A stretch of 64,000 nucleotides of DNA, taken from assembly GCA_018881555.1 (NCBI GenBank), contig JACAXG010000008.1:14874816-14938815 (forward strand), read 5' to 3'. The stretch comes from Amblyornis subalaris (taxonomy: Eukaryota; Chordata; Aves; Passeriformes; Ptilonorhynchidae). The translations under genes were made by a program, and so were the position numbers. Shown here piece by piece: positions 52,388-60,988 of this stretch. Each line of letters starts with the position of its first letter. Position 1 is the first letter of the stretch. The notes below the pieces were generated by a model. That model was not told where the DNA came from and did not search any database. It saw only the letters and a program-made list of their open reading frames with translations.

Positions 52388-52578
52388 TTTCACTGTGAGG
52401 GTGGTCAAACACTGCATCAGCTTGCCTGGAGAAGGTGTGGAGTCTTCATCCTTGGAGGTATTGGGATACCAAATAGGAGATGCCGTACCTGCCCTAAGAG
52501 ATGCTGCAGTGAGACATGAGCTGGACTGGACACTCCTCAGAGGGACGTCCAGCCTCAGCCCCTCTGGGCCGCTGTGAC
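52388..52578 (+). mobile_element. CR1 LINE 3' region, diverged
   Basis: TTTTTCACTGTGAGGGTGGT, a divergent AACACTGCATCAGCTTGCCTG, GAAGGTGTGGAGTCTTCATC and CTTGGAGGTATTGGGATACC match the CR1 region just after the ORF2 stop in forward orientation. The end, GAGCTGGACTGGACACTCCT then CAGAGGGACGTCCAGCCTCA and a GCTGTGA relic, matches the CR1 terminal segment. It is more diverged than the two antisense copies and therefore probably older. Confidence 0.82.
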
Positions 52579-53666
52579 CACTGTGAGATGGTAACTGCCC
52601 TGGGCTGCCCAGACACTGCNCATGCCTTCTGGCTTTTGCACGGCAGGAGCTGGTTTGCTTCTTCTGCAGGAACACTCCAGACAACAATTTTGTTGTCCTT
52701 GGAGCAGAGTTCATTGACACATTGACATGGAAGTCTCCAGCTGTGCAGCAAAAGTGCATCTCGGAGAGGCAAATGCTCTGTCTATTTAATAGAGGAAAAT
52801 GGCACCATCCCAGGACCGGGAGATGCCAGTTCCACGTGCTTTTGGCTGCCTTGTTCTTCATGAGATGCTCCACAAAGGTTTCTCTTCATGGTGGTTCTTC
52901 CCCAGCCTCCATCCATCCTCCTTGCTGTGTGGAAGATGCTTCCAGGGCTCAGCATCCTCGCAGGATGGAGCCCGACAGAGGCTTTGCCCTGAGGCAGGGC
53001 TGTGTTAGGAGGGGTAAATCTGTTCCCATGGCTGAGCTGGATGCCTGCGGTGCCAGAGCAGATGCTCCACGGGGATGGTTTGCTGCAGACAGGAGACTTG
53101 GACCCTCCTGCTGAGTGTTTGTGGGTGAAGGGCTTCGCCAGGCCAAAGTCATCTGACATTTTTCTCGGGGGCGGGTGAAGTTAATGAGTCCAGATTAGGC
53201 AGTGCGGAGGCTGGGGAGCTGGATTTNTGCTGAATATATATGAAGACAAATGTAAATTCTAAACTTTCTAGGGAGTATTTTTACCCTGGCTCAGTGTTAA
53301 CATTGATAAAAATAGTCACAAATTAGTGCAGGAGTAGAAAGTAAAATTGGGGCTTTTTTTTTTTCCCCTGTTAAAACCATGCATCTGTTTCTCTACCAGG
53401 AGTTAACCTCTTACATGCATTAATGAAACATGGGGTAAACCATCAACAAGTGCCCTCTCCTGACAAAATAACTCCTACTTCAATAAGTAATTAGGAAGGG
53501 AAGCNGAAGTTAAATAAAAAGCCCTTTTTTAAAAAATTTTTTTAAAGATAGAGAAAAATGATTCAGTCCTAGAAATTCAGCACTGCAAAAGGATGTTAAC
53601 ATCACACCAGCCCACCTGCCTGGTTCCTTAGCACCCAAACGCTTGCAAAGGTGATGGGAGGTACCA

Positions 53667-53762
53667 GCCCCGTTCTACGGATGGGAGGAGTGCAGTACAG
53701 AAAACTGTGATTTCACTCAACGTCACAGGGCAAAACAGAAGCTGGCCTGGGAGCCCAGGTTA
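53667..53762 (-). mobile_element. MIR-like SINE remnant
   Basis: CCCCGTTCTACGGATGGGAG, then GTGCAGTACAGAAAACTGTG, TCAACGTCACAGGGCAAAAC, and AGCTGGCCTGGGAGCCCAGG follow the reverse complement of the MIR consensus (CCCCATTTTACAGATGAGG, ACTGAGGCACAGAGAGG, AAGGTCACACAGCTAG, GGATTCGAACCCAGG). Spacing and order are preserved through almost 100 bp, which makes chance unlikely. Confidence 0.72.
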
Positions 53763-54136
53763 CCTGAGGAAATTCCCAGCTGAATCCTGCTCACGAAACA
53801 CTGCTTTGAGCTGCCAGGCCGGCATTAAGCTGCCAGGAAGGTGCTTCCTCTCTTGGTACTGATGGATATTTGACCACAGGCACCTGAGACAGGTGAAGAC
53901 TCCTGCTAGAAGGAGCTTTAATAGCTTTATGGATTTATATCTGGGCCACAAATCATACCTGATACCTCTTATTAGATGTAGCAAACAGCTGATGAGCAGT
54001 GAGAAGGTAAGTCCTAGGAANGTTTAGCTGCTACAGCCCAGATTTGTTGGGGGAGAGACTAGAAGGAAAATCCTTTTGGGGTGAAAGGTTGTGGAGAAAG
54101 TGCNTGTTAAAAAGAAAAAAGCTTTTCAGAGGTTCA

Positions 54137-54186
54137 CTTTTAAGAAGAAAACATGTATTAACTTTTAGGAAGAAAACATGTATTAA
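54137..54186. repeat. 25-bp tandem duplication
   Basis: CTTTTAAGAAGAAAACATGT plus ATTAA at 54137-54161 is repeated at 54162-54186 with a single A-to-G difference. It is a two-copy tandem repeat in AT-rich DNA and looks recent given 24 of 25 identity. Confidence 0.93.
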
Positions 54187-54534
54187 TTTATGACCAGCTT
54201 CTAACTCACTTTACTCTTCAAATCCTTGGGAACCCCTGCCCTCATCTAAGCTGTAGGTAGTACCGTGCATCCCCTTGGGTGTGACACCTTCTGCCCTTTA
54301 CTCATCTCTTGGCTTAAAGTAGTGTCTGTCACATCCTTGGGAGTGATGCCACTGCAGGGGCTGTCAGGGCCTGGAGTGGGTTTTGGGCAGACATCTGCTA
54401 GCGATGCACTTACCTTGTGTTCTGCCATGACTCACGGTCCTTGTTTCTAAAACACCAAAACACAGCCTGTGGGCTCTGCAGTCAGAGAATCTGGGAAAGA
54501 GAGGTGGTGGCGATGGAAATGAGGAACCTGAGGT

Positions 54535-54681
54535 GGCATCTGCACCAGAGTTCGGGAAACATTTGGACAGTGCTCTCAGGCACACAGTGGGATTATTGGG
54601 ATGGTCCTGTGCAGGACTAGAAGTCCAGCTCAATGATCCTTGTGAGTCCCTTCCAACCCAGCATATTCTATGATTTTATGA
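54535..54681 (+). mobile_element. CR1 LINE 3' end, sense orientation
   Basis: This copy has GCACCAGAGTTCGGGAAACA, TTTGGACAGTGCTCTCAGGC, TCCTGTGCAGGACTAGAAGT and AATGATCCTTGTGAGTCCCT, and ends with TCCAACCCAGCATATTCTAT then GATTTTATG, the terminal octamer repeats of CR1. The CACCAGAGTTC..GAAAC start identifies a different CR1 subfamily from the two antisense copies. Confidence 0.92.
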
Positions 54682-57189
54682 AGCCACATGTAGAGCAGTT
54701 ATCACTTTGTGCTGTCCTTGTCACAAGCACTTGGGACTCTGGAGCTGAGTGGGAAGCTGCCCATTTCTGGACACGTGCTGATCTTCTGCCTGGCAGCAAA
54801 GCCTCGTACATGGAGAGACAGACACCACCAGGATCCCTGAGCCCCTGCCAGCCCTGCTGGGCTGAAGGAGGCGCTGGCACACCATGTCCCGGCCCCAGCT
54901 TGCGAGCCGTGTTTCGGGAAACCTCGCGGGGTTGAGGTGCCTTTTCCTTGGGAGAGGATTTGGGGGAATGCCCACAGCTCTCTGCAGAGCAAAGATTTCT
55001 TCTCTGGCGCGAGAAACCCCCCTGGATGTCAGTCCCGGGAGGATGCCGGGCCTGGCAGGACGGTGGCTTTGGCTGAGGCGCACTTTGGAGCGGCTGACTC
55101 CAGAGGGCAGCACGACGACGGGCTGGCACCGACCGCTGCCCCCGCCCGCGCCCGCCCTGCCCGCGCCTGCCTGCGGGCCGGCGGGGGGGCTGGCCGCGAT
55201 GACCCCTACCCCTGCGAGCCCGGGGAAGGGAGAAGCGAGGGGAAGCTCTCCCAGTGCCCCATAGCTCCCGGCCGGGCAGGCAGAGGATGTCACCCTGGTG
55301 TTAAGCGACATTGTTTCGCTTTCCCCCTTCTCAGGGCGCAATCTGGTCTCGCCTCCCCAGGTGATGTGTCTGGAGCCNGTCCCGAAACTTCTGTGGTTGC
55401 TGATGCGACCGCAGAATGGAGGTGAAGTATTTCTCTTCTGGTTTCACAGGACCACACGCCTGCGGCTCCACCTGCCTGTGTCGCACCCCCAAAAAGGAGT
55501 CCCCCTAAGATTTCTGGGCTGTTTTCGGCACAACAGGGACTTTAGACCCAGATTTTAGTTCTTTGCACAACCCGCTGCTGTTCCCCTTGTGAATTGAAGG
55601 TGCTTTGATAAACATTCTGAAAGGTCAGCTATTTTCACTGTGCCTGTGGCTTGCATAAGAACCTCAACATCCTCTGCTGCAAAGAGCAGCGTTAGGAACT
55701 TCCTACTGCCACACTGAATCACAATAGCTTCCCACAGCAACCAGTGGTAAAAATAAACTGGGCAAGGGGAAGTGGACAGCTTCTGCTGTTCCGCTTTCTT
55801 GGGCACACTTGAGTCACAAAAAAAGCGATGTAGAACAAGACGTTTATTTTGCTGATGCCAATGAAATCCGTGAATGGTTCAGAGCGTGGTCCCGCTGAAA
55901 TCACAGAGTGTTTTGCAATGAGATGCTCGTCGTGCTCAAAGTTAAGCGTGTGCTCAAATGCTGTCTTAAGTCTGTATTTTCATTAGGTTCCAGACTTAGG
56001 CTAAAAGGAGGCAGGGACCCCAGTGCAGCTGAGTGCTGCTTTTGTACTGAAGACACAGGAGTACAGCCTTCTTGGGTTATTTAATGTGTTGAGGGTATAT
56101 AAAAAACCACTGAGGAGACAGTGGCTCTGTAATGGTTTCAATAGTAGATCTTGGCTTTGAGAAAAGCAGATTTTGACCGGATGAAGTGTCTTCAAATACA
56201 ATTGAATTTGGAGTTTTGCCTAGAGACAATGTCATTTGAACAGCACAGGTTTCAACAATATTACAACTAAGACTCTGTGTGTGCACGTGTTTGTTTGTGT
56301 GTGGGGGAGTGTTTTAAGAGCAATATCTTTCCTGTTACACGAGGTACAGCCCAGTTCTTGAAATTCAGCCAGCTGGGAAAAAAACCTGATGAGACCTGGT
56401 CAGGTCACTGAGCCTGGGAATCTGCTGGTGAAACAGACCCTGCCTCTTCCCTTCAAACAGTGTTTGCTGACAAAGTTTATAGTAAGAGGCTAAAGAGATG
56501 AGAAGTTAGGGAGAAAAAAAAGGAATGGCTCATCTGTCCCAGACTGGGGAGAAGGAATGGTTCCGCCTCCCACTCATGCTCCCGGGAGTTTGGAGAGCAA
56601 AGGCTTGTAGGATAACCCAGGTGAGGACGGACCACAGGAGGGCTCCAGTCAAATCTCTGGCTGAAAGCTGAGTTAGCCCTGAGGTCAGCCCAGGTTACCT
56701 GGGGATGCGTCGAGTTGGATCTTGAGAACCAGCGAGGATGGAGATTGCACAACCTCTCTGAGCAATCCACCAATGTTTGGCTGTCTGCATGGTGAAAATA
56801 GACTGCAGTAGAAGTGGCTCATACAGAACCACATTTTTAATGTCATCCTGCTCATTAAAAAGAGAAAGATCAAATCTTATTTTGTAACAGGAACAGTTTG
56901 TGTGAGGCACGGAAAACTTCTGGTACCAAAGGACTGATTCACATGAAAAGGAGTGTAAAAAATGGAAGGAAACCAAAGGATGCCTCCAGTTACATTCCTG
57001 TCGTGAAATTTCAGTGTTGCAGCACAAAAGGTTTGTATTTATAGTAGTGGATACCGACAGGGAAGATACTCTAAAAATAAACAAGGATGCACGGGTAAAA
57101 TAATCTGTTTTGAAACTCATTCTGAGAACGAAAGGGAATGCGGGGGCTTAATGAGTCCCCGTCGATTTTATTTGGAGCTCTGAGTTCCT
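54682..57189. other. DUSP7 upstream flank
   Basis: The first part holds a CpG-rich patch at about 54880-55290. From about 55550 to 57150 the sequence is AT-rich and unique-looking, with a GT-rich run at about 56275-56310. Two reverse-strand frames, 55555-55806 (83 codons) and 56695-57120 (141 codons), show no domain I recognise. I see no repeat family here. Confidence 0.45.
54880..55290. promoter_or_regulatory. CpG-rich patch upstream of DUSP7
   Basis: This roughly 400-bp patch has dense CpG, CCCGCCCGCGCCCGCCC-type GC boxes and GGCCGGCGGGGGGGC. It lies about 2.6 kb upstream of the DUSP7 start and is separated from the main island by AT-rich DNA. It could be an alternative promoter, a distal enhancer with CpG character, or the start of an unannotated transcript. 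The long open frames over it in several phases are expected from its GC content. Confidence 0.45.
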
Positions 57190-57452
57190 GTCAAACACCG
57201 AGGCAGGGCTGGGCACGACCCACTGGGAACCCACGCGGGCCTCCACACCCGCCGGGCGGCGGACCGGGTCACTTTACTCGCCGAACCTTTTATTGAGCTC
57301 TATCCCGCGGTGCAGCGGGGGGTGCGGGGGCAGCCCCGGCGGGCGGGACGCGCCCGGGGGCGGCGCGGGTCCCGCGGCCCTTCCCGCGCTCTGCCCCCGC
57401 GCGGCCCCGCCCCTGCCCATATCGGGCGGCCCCGCTTCCCCCGCCGGCCCTC

Positions 57453-57565
57453 ATTGGCTGCGGGGGCGCGGCGGGGGCGGGGCCGCGCCGCCCGGTGCGT
57501 GTGCGCGGTGCCGCCCGCGTCCCTCCGGCCGCTCCGCGCCGCGCCGCGCCGCGCCGGGCGGGGCC
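57453..57565 (+). promoter_or_regulatory. DUSP7: Probable DUSP7 core promoter elements: inverted CCAAT box and two GC boxes
   Basis: ATTGG (inverted CCAAT, an NF-Y type site) lies at 57453-57457, inside CTCATTGGCTG. GC boxes of SP/KLF type are GGGGCGGGGC at 57474-57483 and GGGCGGGGCC at 57556-57565. A CCAAT box a short way upstream of GC boxes in a TATA-less island is a common promoter arrangement. The assignment to DUSP7 rests on position alone. Confidence 0.55.
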
Positions 57566-57603
57566 GTGCCGCTCGGCCCCGCCGCCGCCCCGCCTCCCGA
57601 GGC

Positions 57604-57639
57604 ATGACACGCCGAGCCGCCGGCGAAGCCCCGCTTTAA
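57604..57639 (+). other. Candidate uORF 1 in DUSP7 5' leader
   Basis: An ATG at 57604 opens an 11-codon frame that stops at TAA (57637-57639). It lies about 200 bases before the DUSP7 ATG and would be in the mRNA only if transcription starts upstream of 57600. It could dampen translation, as short uORFs often do; this is inference from position. Confidence 0.35.
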
Positions 57640-57653
57640 TTGAGGCCGCCGGG

Positions 57654-57671
57654 ATGGGGCGCAGCGCGTAG
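57654..57671 (+). other. Candidate uORF 2 in DUSP7 5' leader
   Basis: An ATG at 57654, preceded by GGG and followed by G, opens a five-codon frame ending in TAG at 57669-57671. Purine at -3 and G at +4 give it a stronger start context than the main ATG, which has C at -3 and A at +4. Its presence in the mRNA depends on the unmapped start site. Confidence 0.35.
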
Positions 57672-57842
57672 GGCAGAGCGGGGGCCGCCGCGCTCCGGGC
57701 CGCAGCAGCGCGCACCCACGGCCGTGCCGAGCGGAGCCGCGTCCGGCGCAGCGCGAGACCGACCCAGCGGAGCGGGGCCGCGTCCGGACGCCGCGTGGGT
57801 GGCCGGTGGGCCGGGCGCTGGCGGCCGCCGCTGCCGAGCCCC

Positions 57843-58254
57843 ATGAAAACGCAGGTCTGGGGGAGCTCCCCGCGGGCGCCCATGGCTGCGGCGATGCCGT
57901 GCAAGAGCGCGGAGTGGCTGCAGGAGGAGCTGGAGTCGGGCGGCGGCCGCTCGCTGCTGCTGCTCGACTGCCGCCCCCACGAGCTGTTCGAGAGCTCGCA
58001 CATCGAGACGGCCATCAACCTGGCCATCCCCGGGCTCATGCTGCGCCGCCTCAAGAAGGGCAACCTGCCCATCCGCTCCATCATCCCCAACCACGAGGAC
58101 AAGGAGCGCTTCGTCAAGCGCTGCAAGGCCGACACCGTGCTGCTCTACGACGAGGCCACCGCCGACTGGCAGGACGGCGGCGCCGCCACCTCCGTCCTGG
58201 GGCTCCTGCTCCAGAAGCTGCGCGATGACGGCTGCAAAGCCTATTACCTGAAAG
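57843..58254 (+). CDS. DUSP7: DUSP7 coding exon 1 (dual-specificity MAP kinase phosphatase, rhodanese/KIM half)
   Basis: DUSP7 (MKP-X, PYST2) is a cytoplasmic phosphatase that removes phosphates from Thr and Tyr of ERK1/2 and so terminates MAPK signalling. This exon encodes residues 1-137 and the first base of codon 138. From about residue 23 it reads [31 protein letters not shown] and [20 protein letters not shown], the non-catalytic rhodanese-like (CDC25-homology) domain. RRLKKGN (about 68-74) is the kinase-interaction motif that docks [13 protein letters not shown] (about 117-126) corresponds to the nuclear export signal known in DUSP6. I chose the ATG at 57843 because MK.Q at the start and [10 protein letters not shown] at residue 18 align with mammalian DUSP7. 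In-frame ATGs at 57882 and 57894 are alternatives. The Gly/Ala-rich stretch between these points in human DUSP7 is absent, so the bird protein is shorter. The exon ends AAAG before [15 protein letters not shown] and SIIPNH favour DUSP7 over DUSP6. Confidence 0.96.
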
Positions 58255-60559
58255 GTGAGGTGCCCCTCGCCCTACCTGCGGCCCCGTCCCGCTGCCGCAG
58301 CCCTTGTCCGTGTCCCCCTCCGCAGCCCCTGGCCGGCCGCGGCATCACCGGGGCGCCCGTCCCCTAGTCGGACGGAGGTGGCTGGCTTGTTTTGCTTCCT
58401 CCCCTCACCCCCTCTGCCTGATTTATTTTTATTTTTCTCTACATATTTTTCCCCTCTTGTGCATCCCGCTTTAATCCCCCGCACAAAATGGTCGCAGGCT
58501 GGAAGCGGCCGGGAGCGCCCCGCTTCTTCCTGCGTCGCCTCCCCGGTAGCGGCGGGGGGAGTCCCCCGGCCCCGCCGCCGGCGCGGCCCTTCCAGCGCTG
58601 CCCCGTCTCAAGCCGACCCCGGCTGGGTAGCGCCGGGCGCCCCTCGCCTCCGCTCGCCGGACGGAGCCTTTGGGGATCCTCGCGCCGGCGCCAGGCTCCT
58701 CTCCAGCCCCTCCGGAAGGGATGGCCGGATTTTGGAGGGGCAGGAGAACCCTCCCATGTTTTTATTTTACTTCCCCCCCATCTCCGAAAAGCGAGCGCTT
58801 GGGTTTTCCTCCCGTTTTTCCGGGCAATGCCGGGGGGTCTGGGAGGGGGCAGCCCGGCTGCTCCCCCGGGACAGGGCGATGGGGAGCGGGGAGCTGCGCT
58901 GCGGGGGAGCCGAGCCCCGCACCCGCCCCTTCGTAAGGACTGGGGGTGCTTTGGGGGCTTTGGTTTTCTGGGATGTTTTTGGTCATTTAGAAAGATCGCA
59001 GCGGGCTGAGCAGAGCCCGCAGCTGGGCTGCTGGGACCGTTCCCATCCTCCCAGTGCTCCCAGTCCGGTCGCTGGGTGGCGGGTTTGAGGCAGGAATCAC
59101 AGGAGAGCGGGGGAGCGTGTGTGGGGGAGAGCGGTCAAGAAAGTTGCCACTTGCGGCTCTTTAACAAACACTGCTGTTCCTTGATAGACCGTTTTCGGGG
59201 AGCCGGGGAAGCCACTGGTAGCGGGGTCCGGTGGCAGGGGGACAGGCGGGAATTTGGGGACCGGCCCTCGGGGCCGCGCAGCCCGCACAAGCCGCTTTCA
59301 GAAACATGGCGGGGGGGCAAGCACGGGGTTGATCGCATTCCCCCTCGACCCTCCGATCCCTGCCCGTGGGCGAGTTCCCCATCCCGTCATCCCATCTCGG
59401 TTTGGGGCTTCCCCATGGGCCCCCGTTGCTGCCTCGCTTTGCATTCCTGTTTCTCTCTTCATCGTCCTCATCCCCAGCAGGAAGGAGCGGCTTTGAAGTT
59501 ACTCCTAAGCTCTCCCCGATGGGCAAGGGAGGAGCTGAGCCCCTTTCTCTGCCTTTTTCCGGGAGCCTCGGTGGGAAATGTTTCCAATTAAAATTCCAAA
59601 ATGGCTTCTCGGCGCTGTCTGGCGGCGCGGGGGGAGGAGGAGGGCGAGGACGAGCCTTTTTCATGAATGGATGTGGCAGGAGCTGTCTGTCCTGCTCAGT
59701 GACCCCGCCACAACCGCCGAACCCACTAACGAAGTTTCCAGGAGCCCTTTCTAATTAAACCATTTGTCAGTGTCAGATCCCGATGGCTGAGCTCCGCTTT
59801 AATATTGCCTCGAAAGGGGGTAGATCGGTGGGGTTTTTGCTCCCCTGCCTCTGCCTTCCTTCCCGAGGGGCTGAGCCGAAGAGCCAGAGAAAAGGACTTA
59901 GGGGCAAGNGTGAGGGGTCCCATCCCTCTGCACTCCTGCTGAGGTTTGGGTGAAGAACAAACCTGCGACACTGCTCTGTCACAAAACCTGTTTGTAGTGA
60001 TAAAATAGTTGTGAGGATCACTGTGTGGTAAAACTTTGGGTCTTTTTTCCTGCTTCAAGATTAATTGTTTTGTTGGGGTTTAGTGCCTGGGATGAGTATG
60101 TAGTGGTTGTCCTTCATTTATCGTTTCAGACATGAATACTTTTGTGCTTTTCTGTCTAGGTGGCATAACAGCTCTTGCCTAAACTGCACCAGTCCCATAT
60201 TTTTGAGGAGCTAAACAAGGCAAGATTGTCTCTTGACATTGATTTTTATCTTTGGATGTTTGTTTCTTTTGTGGTTGGGATTTGGCCCCTGTTTTTCACA
60301 ACCAGTATCAAACTTTGTAAGAACCGCTGTTTGGTTTCCTGGGACCTGTTTGCTCAGTATGAGTCTGTCCAGGGAAGATGAGGGAGCAGAGAGCTGCCTT
60401 TCTTGGTGTGAAGTTNAAGGGATAGCAACTTTTTGCTGGTAAAGACTTTCTAGATAGCATACATATGTTTACAGGTAGAAGGATTTCCCATTCTGAAGAA
60501 TAAAACATCTGTTTTTTTCTCTGCCTCTTCCCTTCCCTCTCTCCTTTCCCCTTTCCCAG
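58255..60559 (+). other. DUSP7: DUSP7 intron 1
   Basis: A 2305-bp intron with donor GTGAGG and acceptor CCCTTTCCCAG, preceded by a long pyrimidine tract (about 60510-60557). It splits a glycine codon after its first base. The first kilobase is very GC-rich and continues the CpG island, which makes a regulatory role of the 5' part plausible. Long open frames at 58255-59600 overlap in all phases and are products of composition. No repeat is recognised. Confidence 0.93.
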
Positions 60560-60988
60560 GTGGCTTTAACAAGTTTCAGACTGAATATTCTGAGCACTGC
60601 GAGACAAACCTTGACAGCTCCTCGCCCAGCAACTCTCCCCCAGCGTCGGTCCTTGGCCTGGGAGGGCTGCGGATAAGTTCCGACTGCTCGGATGGCGAAT
60701 CCGACAGGGAGCCCAGCAGTGCCACAGAGTCGGACGGGAGCCCCATCCCTAACAATCAGCCTGCCTTTCCGGTCCAGATCCTACCTTACCTGTACCTGGG
60801 CTGTGCCAAAGATTCGACCAACTTGGACGTCCTGGGCAAATATGGCATTAAATACATCCTGAATGTGACTCCTAACCTGCCCAACATGTTTGAGCATGAC
60901 GGAGAGTTCAAGTACAAGCAGATCCCCATCTCAGATCACTGGAGCCAGAACCTCTCGCAGTTCTTTCCCGAGGCCATTGCTTTCATTG
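60560..60988 (+). CDS. DUSP7: DUSP7 coding exon 2 (linker and start of catalytic domain)
   Basis: This exon completes Gly138 and encodes residues up to Ile280 plus the first base of codon 281. It begins [17 protein letters not shown], a family-specific segment joining the rhodanese-like domain to the linker. The linker (about 155-205) is rich in Ser, Pro and acidic residues, a typical target for phosphorylation that controls DUSP6/7 stability. The catalytic domain starts near residue 207 with [36 protein letters not shown] contains Asp263, the probable general acid of the phosphatase reaction. The frame is continuous with exon 1 and the exon has no N. The donor is ATTG followed by GTAGGT; reading on without splicing gives a stop within a few codons. 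Confidence 0.96.

Larger units (their letters stand above)
52579..54534. other. Intergenic interval with a small duplication and a MIR-like remnant
   Basis: No gene is recognised. An AT-rich block at about 53160-53560 contains TAAT cores and a T-rich run and could be a conserved non-coding element. The MIR-like remnant at 53667-53762 and the 25-bp duplication at 54137-54186 are listed separately. Reverse and forward open frames near 52380-53160 overlap a CR1 remnant and each other and are not credible genes. Confidence 0.45.
57190..58720 (+). promoter_or_regulatory. DUSP7: DUSP7 CpG-island promoter and first-exon island
   Basis: GC and CpG content rise sharply at about 57190 and stay high through exon 1 and into intron 1, tapering after about 58720. 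No TATA box is visible near the likely start, fitting a dispersed CpG-island promoter. Around 57536-57555 there is a short tandem GCGCC repeat. The transcription start is not fixed; it probably lies between about 57460 and 57800. Confidence 0.85.

Noticed and set aside
55555..55806. 83-codon reverse-strand frame upstream of DUSP7
   Set aside because: The composition looks protein-like, but I recognise no family and see no promoter or splice context; it is probably chance.
57290..58135. 281-codon reverse-strand frame across the DUSP7 promoter and exon 1
   Set aside because: It is antisense to DUSP7 exon 1 within a CpG island, where stop codons are rare. Composition is dominated by Arg, Ala, Gly and Pro, with no domain.
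58255..59600. Several long forward frames (up to 277 codons) after DUSP7 exon 1
   Set aside because: They lie in intron 1 after a clear GTGAGG donor, overlap in all phases and reflect high GC content.
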